A stretch of DNA of 64,000 bases from Gracilibacillus orientalis (GTDB lineage: Bacteria > Bacillota > Bacilli > Bacillales > Amphibacillaceae), in contig NZ_FOTR01000001.1 of assembly GCF_900114645.1 (NCBI RefSeq), forward strand, positions 310,001-374,000, in the 5' to 3' direction. The notes beneath the pieces are model-generated. The model worked only from the letters and a program-made list of their open reading frames with translations, searched no databases and was not told the DNA's origin. Position 1 is the stretch's first letter. Every line of letters starts with the position of its first letter. Shown here in pieces: positions 24,016-31,385 of this stretch. Both the position numbers and the translations under genes were made by a program.

Positions 24016-24069
24016 CTATCCTGTCTCAACGAATTTATAATACTAGTTTCTTGGTTAGAGACAGGGTAG
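24016..24069. repeat. 12-bp inverted repeat with 30-base loop
   Basis: CTATCCTGTCTC (24016-24027) pairs with GAGACAGGGTAG (24058-24069), 11 of 12 pairs plus a G-T wobble. It lies between the small gene ending at 24073 and the methyltransferase. No T run follows in the minus direction, so it is more likely an RNA processing or attenuation hairpin than a terminator. Confidence 0.55.
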
Positions 24070-24072
24070 TAA

Positions 24073-24216
24073 CTATTTATTCATTTTCCTTTCAAGTTCC
24101 GTTACTCTTGTAATTAAGTTGGCCATATGATGTGTTACTGCATCTTTAGCTATTACTTTACTGTTTGATTTCTTTATATCTAAGTAAAATTGTTTTGTTT
24201 TTTCATACTTCGTCAA
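24073..24216 (-). CDS. Small phage protein (47 aa), TTG start
   Basis: TTG 24216 to TAG 24073 encodes 47 residues (MTKYEKTKQFYLDIKKSNSK, then a helix ending ITRVTELERKMNK). GGGAG lies ten bases upstream. It is basic and helical with a short coiled-coil end, without membrane or metal motifs. It belongs to the early operon and is followed by the large hairpin at 24016-24069. Family unknown. Confidence 0.55.
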   Translation of the reverse strand: MTKYEKTKQFYLDIKKSNSKVIAKDAVTHHMANLITRVTELERKMNK

Positions 24217-24258
24217 TTTTGAAACGCTCCCTATCTCCCTTTATAAACGAACTACATA

Positions 24259-24654
24259 TTAATTTTCTAAGTAACCTAGATCCTTAGCGACATAAATAAT
24301 TGCTTGCATATCCTCTTCTGGATATCCCCAATGAGGACAGTACAGACCGCCGTACCCATTGTTGTGATTTGTATATTCACCCTTAACTATAAACTCTCTA
24401 AAATCATTGACTAATCCCCACATAGTTCCACCATGCGAAAAACCTCTATGTTCGTTTTGCACAGTGTTGTAAGCATAAACACGTTCACCTGTGTAATCAT
24501 CAATAAAATAAACTTTACTCTTTTCGATAACCATTTCAGCGTATCTATTTTTGTCTTCATTGTAGAAAAATTTACGTCCTCTCGAAGCAATTTCACGAAT
24601 TATTTTATTTATTACTTGAAGTCTTTCTTCTTTAGTTTTAGGTATCAATTTCAT
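24259..24654 (-). CDS. Phage protein of unknown function (131 aa)
   Basis: A 131-residue soluble protein: a helical N-terminus (TKEERLQVINKIIREIASRG), a beta-rich centre (SKVYFIDDYTGERVYAYNT) and a Gly/Trp-rich part (GFSHGGTMWGLVNDFREFI, GLYCPHWGYPEEDM). Similar proteins of the same length are frequent in early operons of Firmicute phages and are all uncharacterised. RBS AGGAAGGGG directly precedes ATG 24654. The single CPHWG segment is not a full metal site. Confidence 0.7.
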   Translation of the reverse strand: MKLIPKTKEERLQVINKIIREIASRGRKFFYNEDKNRYAEMVIEKSKVYFIDDYTGERVYAYNTVQNEHRGFSHGGTMWGLVNDFREFIVKGEYTNHNNGYGGLYCPHWGYPEEDMQAIIYVAKDLGYLEN

Positions 24655-24690
24655 TCCCCTTCCTACTTCGTTTTTTTCGTCAAATTCATA

Positions 24691-24792
24691 TTACTTCACA
24701 AAAATAATGTAGCTAAACTTACGCGGTTTACTATCAAATGTATTTATTATCTTTAATTCTTCACCGTCACTGTTTTTCTCTTCTCTCTCCAC
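24691..24792 (-). CDS. Possible small protein (33 aa) after ssb
   Basis: GTG 24792 to TAA 24691 gives 33 residues (MEREEKNSDGEELKIINTFD, then a PRKFSYIIFVK end) with coding-like composition. It fills most of the otherwise empty 163 bases after ssb. The nearest ribosome site (AGGTGAT) is 16 bases away, too far for a good start, so translation is doubtful. Confidence 0.35.
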   Translation of the reverse strand: MEREEKNSDGEELKIINTFDSKPRKFSYIIFVK

Positions 24793-24817
24793 TACATATA
24801 ATCATAAGATCACCTGG

Positions 24818-25303
24818 TCAAAAGGGCAAATCATCATCAGAAATATCCATTGGTTCTCCGCTGTCTTGGAATGTGTTGTTATCACTGGTATTTCCTTGAT
24901 TGCTCTGATTTGTATTTTGATTCGGTTGATTTTGATTATTTTCTTGAGTTGAATTGCTGTTTCCTTGACCGTTATTAGATCCGCTCTTTGTTTCTAAAAA
25001 CTGAATTGAATCTGCTACTACTTCTGTCATGAATATTCGCTGACCATCTTGGTTATCAAAGTTACGCGTTTGAATACGACCATCTAAACCAATTAAACTT
25101 CCTTTACTCATATAGTTTGCTAGATTCTCAGCTTGCTTTCTCCAGGTTACACAATTAATGAAGTCTGCTTCTCGTTGTCCTTGCTGATTGGAGAATGGTC
25201 TATTACAAGCTACGGTGAATTTAGCAACCGCTATTCCATTTGGTGTATATCTTAAGTCTGGATCTTTGGTTAATCTTCCTACTAGTACTACTCTGTTTAG
25301 CAT
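24818..25303 (-). CDS. ssb: Single-stranded DNA-binding protein
   Basis: A 161-residue OB-fold SSB. It starts [20 protein letters not shown], has the FTVACNRPF and [20 protein letters not shown] core motifs, a Gln/Asn-rich flexible linker (residues about 112-145) and the acidic tip SDDDLPF that recruits host repair and replication proteins. It coats single-stranded phage DNA during replication. RBS AGAGGTAGG precedes ATG 25303. It is a normal full-length phage SSB. Confidence 0.97.
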   Translation of the reverse strand: MLNRVVLVGRLTKDPDLRYTPNGIAVAKFTVACNRPFSNQQGQREADFINCVTWRKQAENLANYMSKGSLIGLDGRIQTRNFDNQDGQRIFMTEVVADSIQFLETKSGSNNGQGNSNSTQENNQNQPNQNTNQSNQGNTSDNNTFQDSGEPMDISDDDLPF

Positions 25304-25342
25304 CAGTTTGCCTACCTCTCTTATTTGTTTTTTAATACGAAA

Positions 25343-25507
25343 TTACGCTTCCTTTTCGAGAATGTACTCCGTTCCTTCTTGTCCGTTCCCGCAATTAAAT
25401 GGATTTGACGTCACGACTACCCATCCATCATTCAAAGCTTTATTTAATGCCATTGTTGGATTTATAAAATTCTTCGGATATGTCCTTACTACTTTTTGTT
25501 TTTTCAA
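25343..25507 (-). CDS. Small phage protein (54 aa), TTG start
   Basis: The real start appears to be TTG 25507, five bases after GAGGTGA; this gives 54 residues (MKKQKVVRTYPKNFINPTMA, then ALNDGWVVVTSNPFNC). A longer frame exists upstream but overlaps the preceding gene. The ALNxGW-xVV-xxNP pattern resembles short phage proteins of the DUF4177-like shape (a compact alpha/beta unit), not certain. It lies between ssb and the 25521-25913 gene in the early operon. Confidence 0.6.
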   Translation of the reverse strand: MKKQKVVRTYPKNFINPTMALNKALNDGWVVVTSNPFNCGNGQEGTEYILEKEA

Positions 25508-25520
25508 GTTATTCACCTCA

Positions 25521-25913
25521 CTATTTGTTTTGTAATGCATTATTAGCAGCTGTAACGGCAACTTCGATTCCAGAAACATATCCACCGTCTGGTTGTTCAA
25601 TTTTAGATATATATTCTAGCCACTCTTCATACCGTTTGTTTTGTTGTTCTAATTCTTTAACGAGATCAATAATAATATTTACAACACTTTCACCCAACCT
25701 GTTAGTCCTGCCATTAAGAAAATAATGTAACTGTGCATAATCTTTAGCGTCATGTTTTCTTAGCATTTCTAACTCTTGCTTTTCTCCCATTTTCACAAGG
25801 AACCATTCATATTGTGTTGGGGTTAATTCATAACTTCTTATTTCTTCAGTAATACCGTCAACATTTATTTCTACTTCTTCCATGATTTTGTCCAACCGTT
25901 CTTGATCGTTCAT
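25521..25913 (-). CDS. Phage protein of unknown function (130 aa)
   Basis: An acidic helical protein (MNDQERLDKIMEEVEINVDG, then VVNIIIDLVKELEQQNKRYE) of 130 residues in the early operon. It starts at ATG 25913 four bases before the stop of the next-upstream small gene, so it is coupled to it, and stops 14 bases before the 25507 start. No catalytic or binding motif stands out. The long amphipathic helices suggest a protein-protein interaction or oligomeric role. Confidence 0.65.
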   Translation of the reverse strand: MNDQERLDKIMEEVEINVDGITEEIRSYELTPTQYEWFLVKMGEKQELEMLRKHDAKDYAQLHYFLNGRTNRLGESVVNIIIDLVKELEQQNKRYEEWLEYISKIEQPDGGYVSGIEVAVTAANNALQNK

Positions 25914-25917
25914 TTGA

Positions 25918-26070
25918 TCACTCCTGTTCTTCCATCATTTCAATTTCATGTAATAAACCTTCTAAAGCTTCAATAGCACCTTTACCGTAATCGTCTTGCA
26001 TAATCCTGTGCATTGATTTAAAGTTTTCGATTTTATCTTTGATATGCTCTTTAACTTCTTCTATGTTCAT
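25918..26070 (-). CDS. Small helical phage protein (50 aa)
   Basis: From ATG 26070 (MNIEEVKEHIKDKIENFKSM), preceded by GAGGAGTGATCAC, to 25918. The product is a single acidic/basic helical hairpin with a Met-rich end (LLHEIEMMEEQE). An earlier in-frame start lies inside the preceding gene and has no ribosome site. No function can be assigned; it is part of the early operon cluster of small genes. Confidence 0.6.
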   Translation of the reverse strand: MNIEEVKEHIKDKIENFKSMHRIMQDDYGKGAIEALEGLLHEIEMMEEQE

Positions 26071-26074
26071 GTGA

Positions 26075-26236
26075 TCACTCCTCTTTATACCTAGGCTTTC
26101 TGCTACCAGGTGGAAGTTTAGCAGCATCTTCCACTTTCCATCCTCGATATTTCACTCTTGAATAAAATTCACTTGTTGGTATTCCTCTTTGCTTGGCCCA
26201 ACTCAAGTACATGTAATAGGTTTTTCCTAATTTCAT
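26075..26236 (-). CDS. Small HTH-like phage protein (53 aa)
   Basis: ATG 26236 to TGA 26075 encodes 53 residues: MKLGKTYYMYLSWAKQRGIP, then FYSRVKYRGWKVEDAAKLPP. The W/A-K-x2-G-I-P-x3-F-x2-R-V-x3-GW-x2-E-x-AA-x2-P pattern is the short helix-turn-helix unit seen in small phage proteins and at the ends of homing endonucleases (NUMOD-like). RBS GAGGTGATCTC precedes the start. A longer protein with the same unit is encoded at 27072. It probably binds DNA. Confidence 0.6.
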   Translation of the reverse strand: MKLGKTYYMYLSWAKQRGIPTSEFYSRVKYRGWKVEDAAKLPPGSRKPRYKEE

Positions 26237-26247
26237 ATGAGATCACC

Positions 26248-27060
26248 TCATATGTTATTATCTAACTCAAACAAATTAAACTGTCTCATTTGCTCTGCAG
26301 CAATAGGGTTCATCCAAAGTATTTCTGACTTTTTCGCTCCAGCTTCCGCTAAAACTTGTTTTTCTTCAATATGCCAATCTTTTAAGAAATCTTGATATAA
26401 TTCATTTTTATAACCTGAAAGAAGTACTGGTCCCTCATGATCTGTTAATACCTCGAGTAGATCTACATGGTCCTGATCTTTCATTTCGTGCGCATAATGC
26501 CTATTAGATCTTGTTGAAATGATATAAGGTGGATCGGCATAGACTAATACGTTTTGCCTGTTATATCTTTGGATAAGTTGTAAAGCTCCCTGATTTTCGA
26601 TTTGAGCATTTTTTAACCTGGTAGCAACTTCGGTAATTACGGTAGGTATCGCGTCCCATTGTTTTGCGTTCTTGGGACTGTTAACTGATATGGAAGAACG
26701 CCAACCGGTTATGTCTGATGTTTTGGCTCCTATTGCTTGCCAACATCTTATTAAGAATCGTCTAGCATCTTCGAGCGGATCCGGATGCACCAAATAGCTT
26801 TCTTTATATTCTTGTCTTGATAGCGGAGTAAAGGCTATTAACCTAGCAAGCTCTTCAGGATAGTCACGTATTACTCTGAATAGATTCACCACACGGCCAT
26901 CTATGTCATTTATTGTTTCAATCTTCACTGATGCTTTATTAAAAAATACTGCTCCGCTCCCGAAGAATGGTTCCAGGTATACTTCATGTTTTGGCATATG
27001 ATCAATAATCCACCGAGCCATACCCCATTTACTGCCTGGATAGTTCAATATTCTTTTCAA
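26248..27060 (-). CDS. Dam-type DNA adenine methyltransferase
   Basis: A 270-residue D12-class adenine methylase. The AdoMet-binding region is NYPGSKWGMARWI at the start and LEPFFGSGAVFFNK near residue 32; the catalytic motif is VYADPPYI near residue 175. There is no nuclease partner. Together with the enzyme at 23176 the prophage carries two orphan methylases of different classes. It could methylate a GATC-like site to avoid host restriction or influence phage gene expression; the target cannot be read from sequence. Confidence 0.92.
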   Translation of the reverse strand: MKRILNYPGSKWGMARWIIDHMPKHEVYLEPFFGSGAVFFNKASVKIETINDIDGRVVNLFRVIRDYPEELARLIAFTPLSRQEYKESYLVHPDPLEDARRFLIRCWQAIGAKTSDITGWRSSISVNSPKNAKQWDAIPTVITEVATRLKNAQIENQGALQLIQRYNRQNVLVYADPPYIISTRSNRHYAHEMKDQDHVDLLEVLTDHEGPVLLSGYKNELYQDFLKDWHIEEKQVLAEAGAKKSEILWMNPIAAEQMRQFNLFELDNNI

Positions 27061-27071
27061 CGTCTCACCAC

Positions 27072-27389
27072 CTAATTTTCTAAATAAATACCGTACATTC
27101 TTGAACTTTTTTCCGCTATTTCACGGATAGATGGAGTACATAATTGCGTTATCTCTTGAGTGCTTTTTCCAAGGTATTTCGCAACAAATGATTTACTACC
27201 AAAGACAATAAAAGTGTCTCCTTTGTATATAGCAACATCACGCTCGATTTTATTTTGACATTTTCTCACGTTTTGAGTTGCTGCCTTTTTGTAACTCCAT
27301 CCTTGCTCTTTTACTCTTCGCCAATATAGATTGGAATGTATTCCGTTGTCTTTCGCAATTTGCAACCACTTATAATATTCTTTATTCAT
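27072..27389 (-). CDS. Phage HTH-like protein (105 aa)
   Basis: Starting at ATG 27389 after AGGTGATC, the protein opens MNKEYYKWLQIAKDNGIHSN and continues YWRRVKEQGWSYKKAATQ, the same helix-turn-helix unit as in the 53-residue protein at 26075. The C-terminal half repeats a second similar unit (FVAKYLGKSTQEITQLCT). It probably binds DNA. It stands between the HNH gene and the Dam-type methylase, and may be the specificity part of a former mobile nuclease. Confidence 0.65.
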   Translation of the reverse strand: MNKEYYKWLQIAKDNGIHSNLYWRRVKEQGWSYKKAATQNVRKCQNKIERDVAIYKGDTFIVFGSKSFVAKYLGKSTQEITQLCTPSIREIAEKSSRMYGIYLEN

Positions 27390-27398
27390 TACGATCAC

Positions 27399-27722
27399 CT
27401 ACAATAAATCACCGTTGTGATCTAAGTATTTATCTCTCCATTTTTCAAACCATCTTCGAATTTCATCTTTTCTATGAGCTAATCGATGACAACTTATACA
27501 AACAGATGCACCATTTCTTTTCTCACCAGTTCCACCGTCCGATTTATAGATAATGTGATGCGGTACTCTTTCCAAGTAATAAGATCCACATCTAACACAA
27601 CGCCATTGATCACGCTCGAATATTTGTTTTTTTACTTTTGGACTGAAGTCTTTGCTTTTTTTGATTTTTTTGCCTAGTTGCTGCTCTTTTGAATATGGTG
27701 AAATTTCTCCCAGTTTCATCAT
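27399..27722 (-). CDS. HNH endonuclease
   Basis: A 107-residue HNH nuclease from ATG 27722 (AAGGTGATTGTA upstream). The core is CVRCGSYYLE, RVPHHIIYKSDGG and CISCHRLAHRKDE, the two CxxC pairs and the catalytic His pair of the HNH fold; a basic stretch (KKIKKSKDFSPKVKKQIFER) precedes it. Its first 113 bases are overlapped in another frame by the zinc-ribbon gene at 27610-27819. It is the second HNH gene of the prophage and, being in the replication region, may be a homing-type element. Confidence 0.85.
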   Translation of the reverse strand: MMKLGEISPYSKEQQLGKKIKKSKDFSPKVKKQIFERDQWRCVRCGSYYLERVPHHIIYKSDGGTGEKRNGASVCISCHRLAHRKDEIRRWFEKWRDKYLDHNGDLL

Positions 27723-27819
27723 TACAATCACCTTGCTTGTACAATTTTTCGTAACAGTTCCAGCACAGTTTATCTCCCCAAAATATCGCCTGTTTTTCTT
27801 TGCATTCCACACATTTCAA
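27610..27819 (-). CDS. Small zinc-ribbon protein overlapping the HNH gene
   Basis: From TTG 27819 (AAGGATGTG upstream) the frame encodes MKCVECKEKQAIFWGDKLCW followed by NCYEKLYKQGDC, a CxxC plus CxxC zinc ribbon, then a basic tail (KNQKKQRLQSKSKKTNIRA). The zinc-ribbon half is convincing. The basic half lies wholly inside the HNH gene in a different frame. Either this is a true 113-base overlap, or the ribbon was once joined to the HNH protein and a frameshift split them. Confidence 0.55.
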   Translation of the reverse strand: MKCVECKEKQAIFWGDKLCWNCYEKLYKQGDCNDETGRNFTIFKRAATRQKNQKKQRLQSKSKKTNIRA

Positions 27820-27832
27820 CTGCAGCACATCC

Positions 27833-28219
27833 TTAGAATTTATTTTGTAAATCCTCTAGTACTCTGCAACGATATGTTCTGTTTTTCTGATTCTTTTTAA
27901 CTTGATGAATATCTTGAATCACATCATCTAGTTCGCCTAAGTAATTTCTAGTCTTCTTACAGAATGAGAGAAGCGGTTCAATTTGTTCATTTTCATTCTT
28001 GAGCGTTCTTCTCTTTGTTCTAGCCTTTTTTAATTGTTTTGATAATTTCCAACCTTCATGTGCATTGAAGCTAGAAAACTCAATCACATGAAGCAAGTCC
28101 TGTATTTCATTTTCTAATTGACTGACTTCATTTTTATTTTTGTTAAATGTATCTGGCAGATCTCGAATTGCGTTATTTATAATACTTGCTGTTTGTTCAA
28201 CATCCGCTAAATTTCCCAA
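27833..28219 (-). CDS. Phage coiled-coil protein of unknown function (128 aa)
   Basis: Starts with TTG 28219 after GAGAGGTGATC, just behind the replisome organizer gene. The 128 residues are almost entirely helical and charged (SQLENEIQDLLHVIEFSSFN, KLSKQLKKARTKRRTLKNEN, LDDVIQDIHQVKKNQKNRTY). In many related phages a DnaC-type helicase loader occupies this position; this protein has no Walker motif and is not one. Similar proteins occur in other Bacillaceae prophages without known role. Confidence 0.7.
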   Translation of the reverse strand: MGNLADVEQTASIINNAIRDLPDTFNKNKNEVSQLENEIQDLLHVIEFSSFNAHEGWKLSKQLKKARTKRRTLKNENEQIEPLLSFCKKTRNYLGELDDVIQDIHQVKKNQKNRTYRCRVLEDLQNKF

Positions 28220-28243
28220 TTGATCACCTCTCCAGTTAAAGCG

Positions 28244-29242
28244 CTAGTTTGTTTTTGCTAAATAATCTTCTAGGAGTTGATCCGCTTCTGCAGCATTTCT
28301 TTGTTTTTCTTCGTCTGTGATCTGAGATTGCTTTCCTTGTGATCGTTCCTGTTTTTGTTTTTCATACCAATCTGGAACAATATCTTTTTGCGGTTTGTTG
28401 TTATAGGAACCAGATCTCTGTTTAAGTTGATTTTGAAACCTTCGTGCATCATCAAGATTTTTGACACCGTACTCTTTCCAGTTCTTTAAAACAGCTTCTA
28501 CAAAAGCGGTTCCTTTCGCTTCTTTTTGAGCGGATAGTTTCAAGGCAGCTAAGAGTAGTTCTTTTCCCCATTCATCAAAAAACTGAGTAATCAATTCGAT
28601 ATTGAAAGTTGTTTCCGTTATCCCTTTTTGCAAATTATCTCGATAGAAAAGAATAACTTCCTCAAAATCAGAATCACGACCACCACCACTAAGATCTTCT
28701 TGTTGTTGTTGTTCTTCTTTTTCTTGTTGTTCTTCTTTTTCTTCTTCTTTTTCTTGTCCACCTGTCGCTGACGAGTCGTTAGTCGATTCGTTTGACGAGT
28801 CGTCTTGCGTGTCGTTCCCCGATTCGTCACAAGGTATGAAGAGTATTTTTATTTCTTTTTTATCAATGCGTTCCCCAACAAATCGTATTAGATCTGTATC
28901 TTTCACTTCATTTAATTCAGACTTCACACAGTCGATAACAGGTTTTCCTCCACGATTAAGGTTATATTTGCCCCAGTTTTTAATTGCAACTTCTCTTGTT
29001 TCAACATTATATTTAATTAATTGATGATGATTAATAAATCGATCCATTATGGCATTTATACTCTCGAAGGAATAACCAGTATCAAATGCTATTTGCTTTT
29101 TAGTAATTTGATATATACCAATTTGTGTTGTTTTGGAGTTTGTTAGTAAATATAAATAGAAAAATTTATCTTCGGGAGAAAATTCTTCAACTACTTTTGG
29201 ATCGTTCCAGAATTCAGTGTGTACCATTCTAAATTTAGCCAT
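28244..29242 (-). CDS. Phage replisome organizer with DnaD domain
   Basis: A 332-residue initiator. Residues 1-115 are the phage replisome-organizer winged-helix domain (MAKFRMVHTEFWNDPKVVEE, FYLYLLTNSKTTQIGIYQIT). A low-complexity acidic linker of Glu, Gln, Ser and Asp fills about 140-190. Residues 195-265 form the DnaD domain (FYRDNLQKGITETTFNIELI, AVLKNWKEYGVKNLDDARRF). It should bind the phage origin, probably within or near this gene, and bring in the host helicase. No phage helicase or loader follows, so it must use host DnaB/DnaC machinery. Confidence 0.92.
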   Translation of the reverse strand: MAKFRMVHTEFWNDPKVVEEFSPEDKFFYLYLLTNSKTTQIGIYQITKKQIAFDTGYSFESINAIMDRFINHHQLIKYNVETREVAIKNWGKYNLNRGGKPVIDCVKSELNEVKDTDLIRFVGERIDKKEIKILFIPCDESGNDTQDDSSNESTNDSSATGGQEKEEEKEEQQEKEEQQQQEDLSGGGRDSDFEEVILFYRDNLQKGITETTFNIELITQFFDEWGKELLLAALKLSAQKEAKGTAFVEAVLKNWKEYGVKNLDDARRFQNQLKQRSGSYNNKPQKDIVPDWYEKQKQERSQGKQSQITDEEKQRNAAEADQLLEDYLAKTN

Positions 29243-29309
29243 TTTTATCCCTCTCTTGTTCGTTTTGAGATCTTTAGTGTATAATCAATGAGTAGGGGAT
29301 GCTGTAACA

Positions 29310-30068
29310 TCACCCTACATGATTCATTTGATTTCTTTCTAAAAGAGGATAAATCCCTCTCTTTTTAAGAATCTCATGAATGAATAAACGTCCTTTTTGG
29401 GTCCACCTGGTATGCAATTTGGTACCGGTGGATCCATCGTGCTTTTTGTATTCCGTTGTTTTTGATTTGGTATAACCTTCTTGTTGATGTTTGCCATATA
29501 GCAACCATTGACCATTCATTTTGTACTGGACCTTATCCTCATGTAGTATCTGATTCAGCTTCTGACCACTAAGACCATAATCTTTCGCTATTTGCGTAAT
29601 ATTGACTGAATCCTTAGATTCTAAGATCTTATCTACATAACTGACTTTTGGTTCGTATTCTTTCACACGTTGCTCCAACATCAACTTTTCTTTCTGTTCC
29701 TCAATCCAACGTTCAGCTCTCTTAATTGGATCTTCTATAGTGTAAGAAGCATTTCCCATTTCATATTTACCTGTTTGTCGAATTGATGGTATTACATCGT
29801 GAGTTACCCATCGTTTGAATCTTTTGGCTTCTGCTTTCCGACTACCTAGTACGAGATTGTAAAGTCCGAATTCATTTACAACGTTGACGTTTCCTTGACG
29901 ACCTATATTGAACATAGACCGTTCATCATCATCTAATCTTTGTAATGCTTGAGTAGGATTTTTTATTTCTAAAATTTCACAAGCATCTTTAGCAACAAAC
30001 CAAGTTTCGTTATTTTGATCGATAATTCTTAGTTGTTGACCTTCAAATATTTTAGTTAATTCATTCAT
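29310..30068 (-). CDS. Phage antirepressor (BRO-N plus KilAC-type)
   Basis: A 252-residue antirepressor. The N-terminal BRO domain is clear (FEGQQLRIIDQNNETWFVAK DAC region, then NVVNEFGLYNLVLGSRKAEA and RWVTHDVIPSIRQTGKY). The C-terminal half (SKDSVNITQIAKDYGLSGQK, KLHTRWTQKGRLFIHEIL) is the KilAC DNA-binding domain. Such proteins inactivate the CI-type repressor or act as early regulators. The stop lies in a GTAGGG-GATG hairpin (about 29291-29318) that separates it from the replisome organizer gene. Confidence 0.92.
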   Translation of the reverse strand: MNELTKIFEGQQLRIIDQNNETWFVAKDACEILEIKNPTQALQRLDDDERSMFNIGRQGNVNVVNEFGLYNLVLGSRKAEAKRFKRWVTHDVIPSIRQTGKYEMGNASYTIEDPIKRAERWIEEQKEKLMLEQRVKEYEPKVSYVDKILESKDSVNITQIAKDYGLSGQKLNQILHEDKVQYKMNGQWLLYGKHQQEGYTKSKTTEYKKHDGSTGTKLHTRWTQKGRLFIHEILKKRGIYPLLERNQMNHVG

Positions 30069-30116
30069 TGACCAATCACCCTCCTCAGAGAGGATAACGG
30101 TACAACCGCTATCCCA

Positions 30117-30827
30117 TTATGATAAAATGTGTATGTTCCCTGATTCGATTTCTTCTGCTAGATTTTCAGTTAAATAGTCTCTTATATTATCCATAGCTTC
30201 ATTTCTCCATGCGCCGCCATCCGCTTCGAATAATCCGCAAGCAGGACCACCTGACTGCATACGGAAAACAAAACTACTCTCCGGTTGTTCGACATCAACA
30301 AATGTTCTATATGGTGCTAATAGGGCAGGATTAGGAACCGCTACTTCCGCTATATTTGCTACACCTGCTCTTGCTGTAACAGTCTGTGAAATACCGTCAT
30401 CTCCAACATTGTTAACAGCTTCCTCTTTGATGTTTCCGACCACTTTTAAAAGAATGTCTTTATCCTCATTTTTCACAAAACATGATTGCAATAAGATGTT
30501 AAATCTTTCAACATCATAGAAACTACCGTAACTAATTTTAGGTAATAGGGCATTTGCTTCTACCCAAACCGATCTTTCTGCATCTAGATTTAGTGATGAC
30601 ATTAAGCGGACCTTAGCCGGACTCACAACATGAATTAAAAAATTTTCTTCTCCGTCAAATTGTGATTTCGCATAATGCACAAGTGCAGATAAAGTACTTA
30701 CTTCAATTTCTGCTGGTAGCGGTTCTTTTAACAAGCGGACATCTCCAGTTACATAAGTTTGTCCATTTTCACTAAATGTTTCTCTGTTTCCTAGTCCGAC
30801 AATATATTCAATTGCTTCTCTAATCAT
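30117..30827 (-). CDS. Phage early protein of unknown function (236 aa)
   Basis: A 236-residue soluble protein common in early operons of Firmicute phages. Recognisable segments are VSTLSALVHYAKSQFDGEEN, DDGISQTVTARAGVANIAEV, LLAPYRTFVDVEQPESSFVF and LFEADGGAWRNEAMDNIRDY. The general form resembles the uncharacterised DUF2303 group, but I am not certain. It overlaps the end of the 30824 gene by four bases (ATGA), so the two are translated together and probably act in the same process, likely replication or recombination. Confidence 0.7.
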   Translation of the reverse strand: MIREAIEYIVGLGNRETFSENGQTYVTGDVRLLKEPLPAEIEVSTLSALVHYAKSQFDGEENFLIHVVSPAKVRLMSSLNLDAERSVWVEANALLPKISYGSFYDVERFNILLQSCFVKNEDKDILLKVVGNIKEEAVNNVGDDGISQTVTARAGVANIAEVAVPNPALLAPYRTFVDVEQPESSFVFRMQSGGPACGLFEADGGAWRNEAMDNIRDYLTENLAEEIESGNIHILS

Positions 30828-31225
30828 TTATTGTTTCCTCCCTCTTTTTGAGCGCGATAATCAATCACATTTCCGGTATCTTCTCTTAGTTCTGTATCAT
30901 CAGTATCAAAGTATGTTTGACCTTTAATACCTGATTTCAATTCAGCACCTACTGTTTTGCCTTTTTCATCTCGATCAATGATAATAACTGACCCCACATT
31001 TTTACGTGGAGCGGGTGTTGATTTAACCTGGATTGTACAATTTGCTAATTCTCTTTCCTCATTTGTTTCTAGAGTTAGGTTCATTTGTAACTTCCGCTTC
31101 ACTTTATGATCAGTGTTAGGATCCGCTATGTTCTCCAGTAGCTTTTGAAGTTCATAATTGAAATGTTCAGCAACCGCTCCATTAGCAAGATCATTAAGAT
31201 CAACAATTAAATCTTTTTGAGCCAT
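30824..31225 (-). CDS. Phage early protein, 'replication terminator protein' family
   Basis: This 133-residue protein (MAQKDLIVDLNDLANGAVAE, FNYELQKLLENIADPNTDHK, then RKLQMNLTLETNEERELANC) belongs to a phage family often labelled replication terminator protein in genome records; I know of no firm experimental support for that label. The C-terminal part, TYFDTDDTELREDTGNVIDY, is a low-complexity acidic end. RBS GAGGTGAAATCAA precedes ATG 31225, and it overlaps the next gene by four bases. Confidence 0.7.
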   Translation of the reverse strand: MAQKDLIVDLNDLANGAVAEHFNYELQKLLENIADPNTDHKVKRKLQMNLTLETNEERELANCTIQVKSTPAPRKNVGSVIIIDRDEKGKTVGAELKSGIKGQTYFDTDDTELREDTGNVIDYRAQKEGGNNK

Positions 31226-31273
31226 TTGATTTCACCTCGATTCATTATGTATTTGTATTTGATGCTAGTCGCA

Positions 31274-31371
31274 TCTTGATGACCACAAACAGAGAATAAG
31301 GGTTAAATGAAGAGGCTAATCTGTGTGTGCTGTTTATGGCCATCAAGACAGGACTACCATATAGAGCCTGT
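31274..31371. repeat. Structured non-coding segment with two hairpins
   Basis: Between the genes at 30824 and 31386 are 160 bases without a convincing gene. A 19-bp inverted repeat, 31274-31292 against 31330-31348 (TCTTGATGACCACAAACAG pairing 17 of 19), encloses 37 bases. Touching it is a second hairpin, GACAGG...CCTGTC (31346-31371) with inner CTA/TAG pairs. No T run follows, so this is not a simple terminator; a small RNA, an attenuator or an origin element are possible. Confidence 0.5.
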
Positions 31372-31385
31372 CCATGCCATTTCTT

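Noticed and set aside
27833-28219. DnaC-type helicase loader
   Set aside because: Position fits but there is no Walker A or B motif; the protein is only coiled coil.
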